This document shows, piece after piece, positions 15,029 through 22,622 of a stretch of 35,289 nt of DNA. This DNA comes from a virus: the IMG/VR virus record IMGVR_UViG_3300022752_000206, positions 1 to 35,289 of that record. One strand, given 5' to 3'. Within the stretch, counting starts at the first letter, position 1. Each line of letters opens with the position of its first letter. The notes beneath the pieces were generated by a model that did not search any database, was not told the DNA's origin, and worked only from the letters and a program-made list of their open reading frames with translations. The translations under genes and the position numbers were made by a program.

Positions 15029-16026
15029 GGGCTGTCCTTTTCTAGGTTGTCATACGCACTTTTTTCAATTGCCTGTCCGTATAGTTCCTTGTCCTTGTGG
15101 TGAAACCTTCTTACGTACTGTGGGTGAGGAAGAACGTCGTAGTGCTTTGGGTTTATCTCTGTTCGCATGATTGCCTTCTCCGCAAGACGACCAAGCACAA
15201 CTATTCGTGGACGGTTAAGGTCAAGCCAAAGATCGTTTAGGTTAAACTCAAAGTCATTTGCGTTTATGATTCCAACTCTCTTCCAAAAGGTGTCGGGAAG
15301 AGCTGAAAGTAAGAAATCTCCGGAGTTTCCATCAACAGGCATAAAGGGGAGCTGGGTCTCCTCGCCATATCTTTTAACGATATTTCGTCGATCACCGATG
15401 AGAAGTACGTCAGGATCTGGAGACCCGATGTAGCTGTTGTACCTAGTTATATACCTCGTATCGTTAAGTTTTTTCTCAGCCGCGTCTACAACCTTCACCG
15501 CAAGCTCGTCAACCTTGTCAAGACTGTTAGGACCAGGACTAAGTTTATCGGTAAGTGAGGCGGAAAGTATTGATGCAATTTCATACTGTTCAAGAATATA
15601 CTCAAGCTCGTTAACGTCAACAAAGTCATCACCGCGAGATCCTAGGCGAGACTTGATGACCTCAAGTGGTTGATAGAGCCAAAACTCTGCAACGCCTCGT
15701 GATAGTAAAAATAACTCTGTCCAACGCCAGCCTGCCTTTCCAAGTAGGCCATATCCATCTAAATTTGTGTGTGCTCGTTTTAATGGAGCATATGTGATCT
15801 CGCCCCAGTGCCAGCGATCTGAGATGATCGTCTCACTATTAAAGTTTGTTTCCTCACAGGACGTTACGTATTCATTTAATACCCAGCGGCGTGTCTCCTC
15901 AAGAGGACGCCCCTTGTGGGACATCGTTATTTTTCTATCAGGATAGCGTCTATTAACCTCGTTCTCAACCGCAGAGATTAAAGAGGTCTTGCCTGAGGCG
16001 TCCGTTCCTTCAACTACTATAAACAT
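15013..16026 (-). CDS. Deoxynucleoside monophosphate kinase fused to a UDG-fold domain
   Basis: 337 residues in two parts. Residues 1 to about 185 are a thymidylate-kinase-type P-loop kinase: FIVVEGTDASGKTS (Gly7-Ser15), SDRWHWGE and a late helical lid. Residues about 200-337 look like a uracil-DNA-glycosylase-superfamily fold: PDVLLIGD, LPFMPVDGNSGDFLL, GIINAND, PRIVVLG and a late LPHPQYVRR (His301). The usual first motif (GE.PG or GQDPYH) is replaced by GDRRN, so the second domain may bind a base without excising it. The kinase would raise dTMP or hydroxymethyl-dCMP toward the triphosphate. The gene sits immediately upstream of the hydroxymethylase-like gene and overlaps it by 16 bases. Confidence 0.75.
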   Translation of the reverse strand: MFIVVEGTDASGKTSLISAVENEVNRRYPDRKITMSHKGRPLEETRRWVLNEYVTSCEETNFNSETIISDRWHWGEITYAPLKRAHTNLDGYGLLGKAGWRWTELFLLSRGVAEFWLYQPLEVIKSRLGSRGDDFVDVNELEYILEQYEIASILSASLTDKLSPGPNSLDKVDELAVKVVDAAEKKLNDTRYITRYNSYIGSPDPDVLLIGDRRNIVKRYGEETQLPFMPVDGNSGDFLLSALPDTFWKRVGIINANDFEFNLNDLWLDLNRPRIVVLGRLAEKAIMRTEINPKHYDVLPHPQYVRRFHHKDKELYGQAIEKSAYDNLEKDSPWILR

Positions 16027-16054
16027 ATCGTCCTTTGGTATGCGTCGTGTAAAA

Positions 16055-16065
16055 ATTATATAACA
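16055..16065 (-). promoter_or_regulatory. Candidate promoter upstream of the kinase operon
   Basis: The minus strand has TGTTATATAAT in the 49-base gap before the kinase ATG. It can be read as TATAAT, or as an extended -10 of TGT plus TATATA. No convincing -35 was seen. It would start the nucleotide and modification operon from kinase through polymerase. Confidence 0.4.
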
Positions 16066-16075
16066 AAAAAGCTAA

Positions 16076-16546
16076 TTAAGGAATAAGCTCCACCCTGTAG
16101 ATTGACTCTATACCTTTATCTACCTTTGATGCATCCTCAAGCAGGCGCTCTGCAACCTTAGTTAGGTAGCGTGCACCTCCGTCATCATACTTGTACAACG
16201 CCTCAAGCACGGCGTTTGGATCGTCACTTACCTGTGCCCAGTAGCGGTACTTCTCAGGAAAGATCATCACCGCACTTGGAGATGGACGACACTGCTCGCA
16301 TGGAACCGCGTTATCACTTAAGTCGTCAGCGTTTATCTCGGTAAGGTTGTAGCGCTTAACTAGGTCACACGCCGCGCCGTGATAGATTATTGAGACGCCG
16401 ACGCGGGACAACACGTATGAACCGTTATCAGTTTTGTATAAAGCAAACTCGATCCAGCGAGTTGAGTCACGTCTCCACGACGATGACTCGCTGAGAAGTT
16501 TACCGCTAAACTGTAAGGTTCTAGCGCTGTCCTTTACCTCAAACAC
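16076..16546 (-). CDS. Hypothetical protein
   Basis: A 156-residue soluble protein that I do not recognise. It has a single CEQC pair near the middle (VPCEQCRP) and a beta-rich N-terminus (FEVKDSARTLQFSGKLL). The start is GTG at 16546, with AGAGGG ten bases upstream. It follows the small gene ending at 16550 by three bases and ends before the kinase promoter region. It lies at the border between structural and nucleotide genes. Confidence 0.65.
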   Translation of the reverse strand: MFEVKDSARTLQFSGKLLSESSSWRRDSTRWIEFALYKTDNGSYVLSRVGVSIIYHGAACDLVKRYNLTEINADDLSDNAVPCEQCRPSPSAVMIFPEKYRYWAQVSDDPNAVLEALYKYDDGGARYLTKVAERLLEDASKVDKGIESIYRVELIP

Positions 16547-16549
16547 TAG

Positions 16550-16723
16550 CTACCTGCCCTCTTTCGTCTTGGCGTCAGATGATACTATATCATTTATTTC
16601 CATAAGCTGTGTCAAGTCTGCACGAAGAGAGGCAATCTGCCCCTCGTAGTTTGCAGTCATCTCGCCGATACGCTGTTGAAGGGCAATGATCATCAGTTCG
16701 TTCTTTGTCTTTGGAGTATCCAT
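16550..16723 (-). CDS. 57-residue coiled-coil-like protein
   Basis: A short ORF starting MDTPKTKNELMIIALQQR and ending TKEGR. Hydrophobic residues recur at heptad-like spacing (L, I, L, I, M, I, L, L). It fills the gap between two neighbours, ending three bases before one and starting nine bases after the other. Its ribosome site (GGAG, 12 bases upstream) is weak. It resembles the next two small genes in size and coiled-coil character. The function is unknown. Confidence 0.6.
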   Translation of the reverse strand: MDTPKTKNELMIIALQQRIGEMTANYEGQIASLRADLTQLMEINDIVSSDAKTKEGR

Positions 16724-16732
16724 GAGGCTATA

Positions 16733-16957
16733 TTACTCCGCCTGGATCGCGTCGTACTGAGCCTGAAGAGCCGTGATCTGAGCATCTGCGTTTGAGATGA
16801 TCTTGTTTGCACTTGCCACTATTGACTCATCGGGATTCTCAAGGGCATTTTGCTCGATCAAGGTCAACTCAGCATTAAACTTGTCAATCTTCACGTTTCT
16901 AATGCGTGACGCGACAAGGCTAAGCTTTTCTTCCTTGGTTATGTCATTAGCTACCAT
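16733..16957 (-). CDS. Small coiled-coil protein, paralogue A
   Basis: A 74-residue, helix-rich protein: TKEEKLSLVASRIRN, then ALENPDESIVASANKI and AQITALQAQYDAIQAE. Its layout matches the next gene upstream (TTDQKVSLIQERIDS ... AKTALIKEKNSL), so the two look like a tandem duplication. The ATG has AAAGGA five bases upstream. Its place right after the tail-fibre genes suggests a fibre chaperone or a small tail-tip component, but that is a guess. Confidence 0.7.
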   Translation of the reverse strand: MVANDITKEEKLSLVASRIRNVKIDKFNAELTLIEQNALENPDESIVASANKIISNADAQITALQAQYDAIQAE

Positions 16958-16978
16958 TTTATTCCTTTTCTTTTGTAG

Positions 16979-17215
16979 TTATCCTTGGTTGGTCAAGGAA
17001 TTCTTTTCTTTAATTAACGCAGTTTTTGCATTCTGTACTTCTTGAATAAACTTATCATACTCCTCTGGATTAGATATGTCCTGTCCATTAATGATAAAGG
17101 AATTTCTTACCTCGTTGTTCGCGGCTATTAAGTTGTCTAGTGAATCAATTCTTTCTTGAATCAAAGATACCTTTTGATCTGTAGTCAGATTGATAACTTG
17201 ATCTTCATTTGTCAT
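16979..17215 (-). CDS. Small coiled-coil protein, paralogue B
   Basis: 78 residues starting MTNEDQVINLTTDQK. I chose the ATG at 17215 because AAGGA lies seven bases upstream; a longer reading to 17275 would overlap the fibre gene and lacks this site. It is helical with NPEEYDKFIQEVQNAKTALI near the end. It is similar in plan to the next gene downstream. The role is unknown. Confidence 0.7.
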   Translation of the reverse strand: MTNEDQVINLTTDQKVSLIQERIDSLDNLIAANNEVRNSFIINGQDISNPEEYDKFIQEVQNAKTALIKEKNSLTNQG

Positions 17216-17225
17216 ATCAAAGTCC

Positions 17226-19064
17226 TTAGAAGTTGTAGGTGGAAGGTCCACCGCCAGTTGTGTTTCTCTTAACACCGGTAACTCTCTGAGTTCCAGCAGA
17301 TCCGGTACCGTTTAGTCCGGAGTACGGCGTTATATAGAATTGATAGTAAAAGTTTAATCCACCACTGTTTGTTATGATACTTGAACCGTTGGTTGTATTT
17401 GAGGTAACAAAAGTGGTGACTGGAGAATTAAGTGCACTGCTTGCACTTCTATAAACTATATAGAATACTGAGGAAGTGTTTTGCGCTGTCCAGGTTGCGG
17501 TCATATATGGAGTAGATGATCCTCCCGGTGTTAAGGTAATTGATGAGATGTTTGGAAGAGCTGTTGTTGTAAATGAAGTACTTGCTGAGGCACTACTTGA
17601 AGAAGAGTTTGTAACGGTGACCGTTATGTTGTAGGTTGTACCTGGAGATAATCCAGTAACCGCACGAGAGGTTGCCGTTGTTCCTGTGTATGAGCTTGGC
17701 AGACCAGTTATACTATAAGTTGCTTGATTTGTAGAAGACCAACTGATAGTAGCGGTGCTGGTAGTTATAGAAGATACTGTAAGGTTAGTTATCGTTGGAG
17801 GAGCAGCTGAAACTGTAAACGCAAATCCAGCACTCCAGTCACTTGCAAGAGTTGATGGACCAACACTTGTTTCTCCTAAACTTGCAACAGATCTTACGTA
17901 CGCATACCAGGTAAATCCAGTTGGACCTGGACCAGTATTATCTGTTATAGGACTTGAGGAGCTTGACGCGTCAAAAGATACTGGATCTGTTATGTCTGGA
18001 AGTCCAGTTGTCCAATAAAGTTGGTAGAAAGGTCCTGAACCTCCAGTAAAGTATACTGTTACTGGGCCATATTCTACTCCTGAAGTGACAGAAGTTATAG
18101 TAGGAGCAGTTAAATTAGATAAAGTAGAAAAAGTTACTGATCCGTAGTTTGTTCCTGTAAAGTAGTAGTTGTTTGCTCTAACTAAAACAGTGTATGAGGT
18201 ACCTGATGAAAGTCCTGTGATGTTTACCGAGGTACTTGTTGACGTTGATGTCCAACTTGATCCGCCGTTTATAGAGTAGTCGTAGCTTTGAATCGCGGAC
18301 ATTCCGCTGTTTGCGTTAGTTGGAGCAGTCCAGGAAACTGTGGCGGAGGTTCCTGTTATCGAGCTCGCGGTAACTGACGTCGGCGCCTGTGCGGATGAAC
18401 CTTGGTTTGCAACTATGCTGATGTATCCGTCGTCAGCAGTTCCTGACGTTAGTGTACTTTGTGCAAGCCAGACTGGATGAGATGCTGCTCCAAACTCGGT
18501 AAACGAGGTGGCAAACGCGGCGGTGGTGTTGAAGTAGACTCGATACTCCGCTCCAACCGTTCTTGTTGTTGTAATTCTGCTATAACCTGTGCTAGACCCA
18601 TCGACGTAATATCCTGTTAAAGAGTACGTACTTGATGGAAATGCAACTAACTTAATCAACGCGTAGTCCTGTCCGTCGATGAAGTGCACCTCATACTCAA
18701 TCTCAAAGTCAGTTCCAACTGAGAAGCGTTTTCCGCGCCAAAAAACATAAAATCTTGTACCACTTGCGGCCCAGCGAACCGAGTTCATCACAAGGTCAGC
18801 AGGAAGAATGCCTAAAACACGATCAACTGTACTTGATATGTTTATTGCAGACTGTCCGGAGTCAAGAGAGATGTATCCGTTTGTTCCTACGTGAACCGTG
18901 TTACCAAAGTTAAACGTATAGTTTCGTGTTCCTGGCCAAAACTGTGCCCACGATCCTGCCACCTTTATATAGGCTTGTGCCACGTTTGCCCACGAGCCAG
19001 ATACTTTTATAGCCATCTGTGTTACGTTTGCCCACGCACCACTTACCTTTATGTGCATCGTCAT
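17226..19064 (-). CDS. Tail fibre / receptor-binding protein with fibronectin type III domains
   Basis: A 612-residue Ser/Thr/Gly-rich protein. It opens with three 14-residue repeats (IKVSGAWANV, IKVSGSWANV, IKVAGSWAQF). A beta domain follows (about 45-220), and then fibronectin-III-like units, best seen as APTSVTASSITGTSATVSW near residue 230 and TITNLTVSSITTSTATISW near residue 430, each ending in a GLSSGTSYTVLV-type strand. Such proteins project from the tail tip and often touch the host surface or its polysaccharides. It lies at the distal end of the tail module, after the hub and the other fibre. The sugar or receptor cannot be predicted. Confidence 0.8.
   Translation of the reverse strand: MTMHIKVSGAWANVTQMAIKVSGSWANVAQAYIKVAGSWAQFWPGTRNYTFNFGNTVHVGTNGYISLDSGQSAINISSTVDRVLGILPADLVMNSVRWAASGTRFYVFWRGKRFSVGTDFEIEYEVHFIDGQDYALIKLVAFPSSTYSLTGYYVDGSSTGYSRITTTRTVGAEYRVYFNTTAAFATSFTEFGAASHPVWLAQSTLTSGTADDGYISIVANQGSSAQAPTSVTASSITGTSATVSWTAPTNANSGMSAIQSYDYSINGGSSWTSTSTSTSVNITGLSSGTSYTVLVRANNYYFTGTNYGSVTFSTLSNLTAPTITSVTSGVEYGPVTVYFTGGSGPFYQLYWTTGLPDITDPVSFDASSSSSPITDNTGPGPTGFTWYAYVRSVASLGETSVGPSTLASDWSAGFAFTVSAAPPTITNLTVSSITTSTATISWSSTNQATYSITGLPSSYTGTTATSRAVTGLSPGTTYNITVTVTNSSSSSASASTSFTTTALPNISSITLTPGGSSTPYMTATWTAQNTSSVFYIVYRSASSALNSPVTTFVTSNTTNGSSIITNSGGLNFYYQFYITPYSGLNGTGSAGTQRVTGVKRNTTGGGPSTYNF
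18939..19055 (-). repeat. Three tandem 42-bp coding repeats at the fibre N-terminus
   Basis: Imperfect repeats encoding (H/A/Y)IKV(S/A)G(A/S)WA(N/Q)(V/F) with a period of 14 residues. GTTTGCCCACG is shared on the plus strand by the first two. Tandem growth of an attachment motif is likely. Confidence 0.75.
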
Positions 19065-19080
19065 TTTATATACCTACTAT

Positions 19081-20391
19081 CTATTCATAGACCAAAAATA
19101 TTGAGCCGTTATAGTAGGCGGACGCATCTGGTAATCCGATGCTAGAGGCCGCTATGTTTCTAACTATTGATAGTGTCGCACTAACATCATTTAAGTATGT
19201 AAGACCAAGATTACCAGTTTGAAGAATGCCTGCGTTAAACTTCATGTTTAAGGTACTTGTTCCGCTGCCTTGAGCTAAACTTATATATCCTGGACTTCCG
19301 GTATTGTAAGGCGCATAGATTATTACTGAGCTAAGTCCGTATGTTGGATCGGTGCTTAACTCAACAATACCTGGATTAGTAGTTGTACTGTAAAATGATA
19401 TTCTTCCTGGTGTGGCAGAGTCCATCTCAATACGTGTGCCTGATGCTGCCTGGCGAATATTTGCACCGGTAATTGTCTTACCGTCAATGGCAGTTGCTGA
19501 AAGTTTAGCTGCGGTAATTGAGCCTGCGGATATACGCGCCGCGTCTAGTGAGCCAGTTGTAATCTGTCCGGCGTCTAAGTTTGATGTAACTATAACGTTT
19601 GCAGCAAGAGATCCTGCGGTAATCTTTGCGGCCGATATATTTGACAGTGCGCCATCTCCAAGTGAAAAACCCTTCCAACCTGCGGTATTGGTGATTGTTC
19701 CTGCTGATACCGTCGATGAGACGTTTGCCGCGTTCTTTGCATATCTAACTGTTAACGCGGTAGGAGTTGCGGTAACCACATAGGATCCATTAAACGTTGC
19801 GTCAACACCTGAGACAGTTATTGTTTCTCCAACCACGAATGTGTGTGCTGATGAGACGGTAAGAGTTGCAACGTTTGACGTAAGTTGCTTGTTTGTTACA
19901 GTTGCCGTTATGGCTGTGCTATAGCGATATATCTTGTTGTCATCATCTGTATCAAACCAGGTGTCACCTAGTACATATGTTCCACCTGTTGGCTCGTAGT
20001 CCTGTCGGTAGATAGTATTTTTTCCATCCGCACTTGCTCGCGCCGTGTAGTCAATTGCTGTTGCTTCAATAAAATCCTCGGAAATTGGGTCATACACTGA
20101 CTGTGCACCTGTGTTTGGATCAAACCAGGTCGTACCTTCCTTAAGATACTCAGTTGGCTCGGTCGTAGTTACAAACGTAGTTCCAAACTCTGCCTCATTT
20201 GGAGTTATCGCATCAGGTTGTATTGCCTTGGTAGGAACAGTGCGGTATTGAATCTTCTCGCCGGTAACTACGTTTCTCTTTAGACGTGTAGCTCCAGGGC
20301 GCTTCTCAACACGGCGAACGCGACGCTCAACGTCAACAACAACCTTACCTATACTTTTACGTCGTCTTCTTCTGCTAGCCAACTCTGTCAA
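19081..20391 (-). CDS. Minor tail / fibre protein with inserted beta module
   Basis: 436 residues. The basic N-terminus (ASRRRRRKSIG) is followed by a linker, two WFD units (GTTWFDPNTG and GDTWFDTDDD), the recurrent beta module at residues 165-235, and a repetitive beta-helix-like stretch (ISAAKITAGSLAANVIV, LDAGQITTGSLDAARISAGS). It ends in a compact domain. This pattern fits a trimeric fibre shaft or baseplate-associated protein. The start is TTG at 20391 with AGAGG six bases upstream. A second TTG at 20382 lies nine bases after GGAGG and is equally plausible. It overlaps the hub gene's end. Confidence 0.75.
   Translation of the reverse strand: MTELASRRRRRKSIGKVVVDVERRVRRVEKRPGATRLKRNVVTGEKIQYRTVPTKAIQPDAITPNEAEFGTTFVTTTEPTEYLKEGTTWFDPNTGAQSVYDPISEDFIEATAIDYTARASADGKNTIYRQDYEPTGGTYVLGDTWFDTDDDNKIYRYSTAITATVTNKQLTSNVATLTVSSAHTFVVGETITVSGVDATFNGSYVVTATPTALTVRYAKNAANVSSTVSAGTITNTAGWKGFSLGDGALSNISAAKITAGSLAANVIVTSNLDAGQITTGSLDAARISAGSITAAKLSATAIDGKTITGANIRQAASGTRIEMDSATPGRISFYSTTTNPGIVELSTDPTYGLSSVIIYAPYNTGSPGYISLAQGSGTSTLNMKFNAGILQTGNLGLTYLNDVSATLSIVRNIAASSIGLPDASAYYNGSIFLVYE
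19687..19899 (-). repeat. Beta-module copy in the fibre gene
   Basis: Encodes the recurrent module (NKQLTSNVATLTVSSAH, GETITVSGVDATFNGSYVV, TPTALTVRYAKNAANV). Its DNA is close to the nested copy in the hub gene, including a shared stretch near its 5' end coding NKQLTSNVATLT. Confidence 0.8.
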
Positions 20392-22576
20392 CCTCCGCCT
20401 CTGTAACTAGAATTAACTCAACCTCTTCACCAAAGCTTGGTGAGTCTGGAACCTTAACCTTGTACGCGTCGATCTTTCTAACTAAAACTGTATCGCGTGG
20501 CTCTAGGTCCGAGGCAAGACGCATGCGAACAAACTCATCATTTATTACTATCGCGCACCAGTCACCTGGAACGTACTCGCCGATCTTAGGAGATAGAGAT
20601 CCATTAACTCTCACGTTTATGTCTGAGATCGGAGGACGTGACTCGGTTAGGTAGCGCTGTGCGTGTGCGTACAGAGCCTCCTCATCTCCTGTCTCATTTC
20701 TTGTCTCCTCCTGGTCAAGTAGAGGCCAACCTTGAAGTAGAAGATCGGTGTTACTTGCCACCGCGTATGGTTGAGATGCATCCTCACCAAGATCAGGTAT
20801 GTTTCCAACGACAAAAAATCTAGTCGCGGAGTCCTCCGCATTTTCATCCATAGTTACGTCAATGATGTTTCCAGGATACTCAAACACAAGTTCATCTGCA
20901 CCAAACCTACTTAGAGGAGATACCTCTCCCTCGGCAGGAGGATTTGGAAAGTCAATTGGAATTAGAACAAACTCTCTTGTAAACACCGGAATGTTTCCAA
21001 CGTACTCGATGTGACAGTCTACACGATACTCAAAGCCGTCAACCGTGTCGGAGTACTCGTCAAGCTCCTCACCAACGCTACGCAACTCGTATCCTCGATA
21101 GTTTGTGTTTGGTACGTTCTTGCCGCTGTAGTCCTCGGTTGAGTAGTAGATGTCGATGTCAGAGTTTCCAGGAAATGGTCCGTATGTTCCAACGTCAACT
21201 GTTGGAGTTACGTTTGCTGTCGCACCTGTAACCGTGGTGGTAGGCATGTCCGTGTCTGACAGTGATATGGTAAACGTCGTCACCGTGGGAGTTTCAATTA
21301 TTGTGTGGGTACCGTCAAATACGGAGATTGGAACCGCGATTGAAACGCTGCCTCCAACGACGACGGTGGACGCGACGTTGGACGCGATCTTTCCATAGGT
21401 TAGCGTTGTGGTAGTTGGAACGTCGTCGATGTAGTAGACACCGTTAAATGTGGCGTCAACACTTGACACGGTTATCGTGTCACCGATGTTTGCGCCGTGC
21501 GCACTTGACGTGGTAAGAGTTGCTACGTTGGAGGTAAGCTGCTTGTTTGTTACGGTCTTTGCCGCGCCGTCAACGCCGGATATAACTACGGTGTCGCCAA
21601 CGCTAAACCCGTGACTTGCCGAGGTAGTTAGTGTTCCAACAAAGTTTGTTATACTTTTACTTGTTATGCTCTTTGAGTTCGTAGTTATTGCTGCTGATGC
21701 AACGTTTGCGGAGCTAAGTGCAAATGTAAACGTGTTTGCCGTCGGTGTTGAGATAACGTCATGTACACCGTCAAACGTGGCATCAACGTTGTAGATACTT
21801 ACAGTCTGTGTAGGAATTATTCCGTGGTCAGTTGAGGTAGTTATCGTGGCAACGTTTGATGTTAATTCCTTGTTAGATATCGTGACGCTGGTGGTAGACG
21901 CAGGCTCAATCTCCGTGTTTGGAAACGTCGTTCCGCTAAAGTCAACAAGAACCTCATCGACAAGTTGGCGTACGTAGTCATAGGTATCAACGCGGGCATA
22001 GATCGTTGCGTCAAGATACGTTCCCGCTGGAATTGAGGTACCTGTAACCGTAAACTGATCAACTCCGTTTGAGGTTGCGATGGTGTAGTATCCGTTATAC
22101 TCAAACATGTTTGTTGTTATAAACTCAATCTTAACCTTAGATCCAACTGGAAAGTCATAGGTAAGATTTTGTAAGGTTGCCGTCAAGGTTCCACCCGCGA
22201 CAACAACATCAGCTCCAAAGTCATGTGACCAGGTCTTCCAGATATTTCGATGATAGAAGTAGCTTGTAAACTCAGATGCGTTTACGGTTAGATCTCTATC
22301 AACTACGTCATATGATCTACTCCAGATAATTCCACCCCAGACGCACTCCTGATCTCGAACTACGTACAGTCCTGTCTTTCCAGGCATGGTACTTTCATAG
22401 ATGTTCATAGACGCGGTCTCAGGAATCACCGGAATACTTCCGCTAAATGATCCTGCCGCCTTTATCGAGCGCTCGAAGGAAACACCCTTGAACGGAATCT
22501 CCGCAAGTACGGTATTTGTTAAAAGATCAGTTGTGAAGTAGCGATATACGGATGCAACCGTGTCAACCGTAGCCAT
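20375..22576 (-). CDS. Tail hub / minor tail protein with four beta-module copies
   Basis: 733 residues. The N-terminal part (about 1-120: IPFKGVSFERSIKAAGSFSGSIPV, YVVRDQECVWGGIIWSRSYD) and the C-terminal part (RPPISDINVRVNGSLSPKIGEYVPGDW, LVTEAEVDRV) resemble the hub proteins of actinophage siphovirus tails (Gp37-like). Between them lie module copies at about 130-180 (diverged), 231-300 (complete), and a split copy (303-337 plus 414-450) that holds a complete copy at 339-413. It should form the tail tip below the Dit ring. ATG start with GAAGGA upstream. Confidence 0.77.
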   Translation of the reverse strand: MATVDTVASVYRYFTTDLLTNTVLAEIPFKGVSFERSIKAAGSFSGSIPVIPETASMNIYESTMPGKTGLYVVRDQECVWGGIIWSRSYDVVDRDLTVNASEFTSYFYHRNIWKTWSHDFGADVVVAGGTLTATLQNLTYDFPVGSKVKIEFITTNMFEYNGYYTIATSNGVDQFTVTGTSIPAGTYLDATIYARVDTYDYVRQLVDEVLVDFSGTTFPNTEIEPASTTSVTISNKELTSNVATITTSTDHGIIPTQTVSIYNVDATFDGVHDVISTPTANTFTFALSSANVASAAITTNSKSITSKSITNFVGTLTTSASHGFSVGDTVVISGVDGAAKTVTNKQLTSNVATLTTSSAHGANIGDTITVSSVDATFNGVYYIDDVPTTTTLTYGKIASNVASTVVVGGSVSIAVPISVFDGTHTIIETPTVTTFTISLSDTDMPTTTVTGATANVTPTVDVGTYGPFPGNSDIDIYYSTEDYSGKNVPNTNYRGYELRSVGEELDEYSDTVDGFEYRVDCHIEYVGNIPVFTREFVLIPIDFPNPPAEGEVSPLSRFGADELVFEYPGNIIDVTMDENAEDSATRFFVVGNIPDLGEDASQPYAVASNTDLLLQGWPLLDQEETRNETGDEEALYAHAQRYLTESRPPISDINVRVNGSLSPKIGEYVPGDWCAIVINDEFVRMRLASDLEPRDTVLVRKIDAYKVKVPDSPSFGEEVELILVTEAEVDRVG
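21212..21895 (-). repeat. Array of beta modules, one nested within another
   Basis: Encodes hub residues 228-455. Copy one begins ISNKELTSNVATITTS. Copy two begins ITNFVGTLTTSASHGF and stops after VISGVDGA. A full copy beginning VTNKQLTSNVATLTTSS then intervenes (about 21338-21562), after which copy two resumes as VFDGTHTIIETPTVTTF. The junctions show insertion into the loop after the GVD strand. Confidence 0.72.
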
Positions 22577-22622
22577 GTTATTTATCCTTCGTCGTGTGTA
22601 GAGTCATTTGGAGTATCCTATA

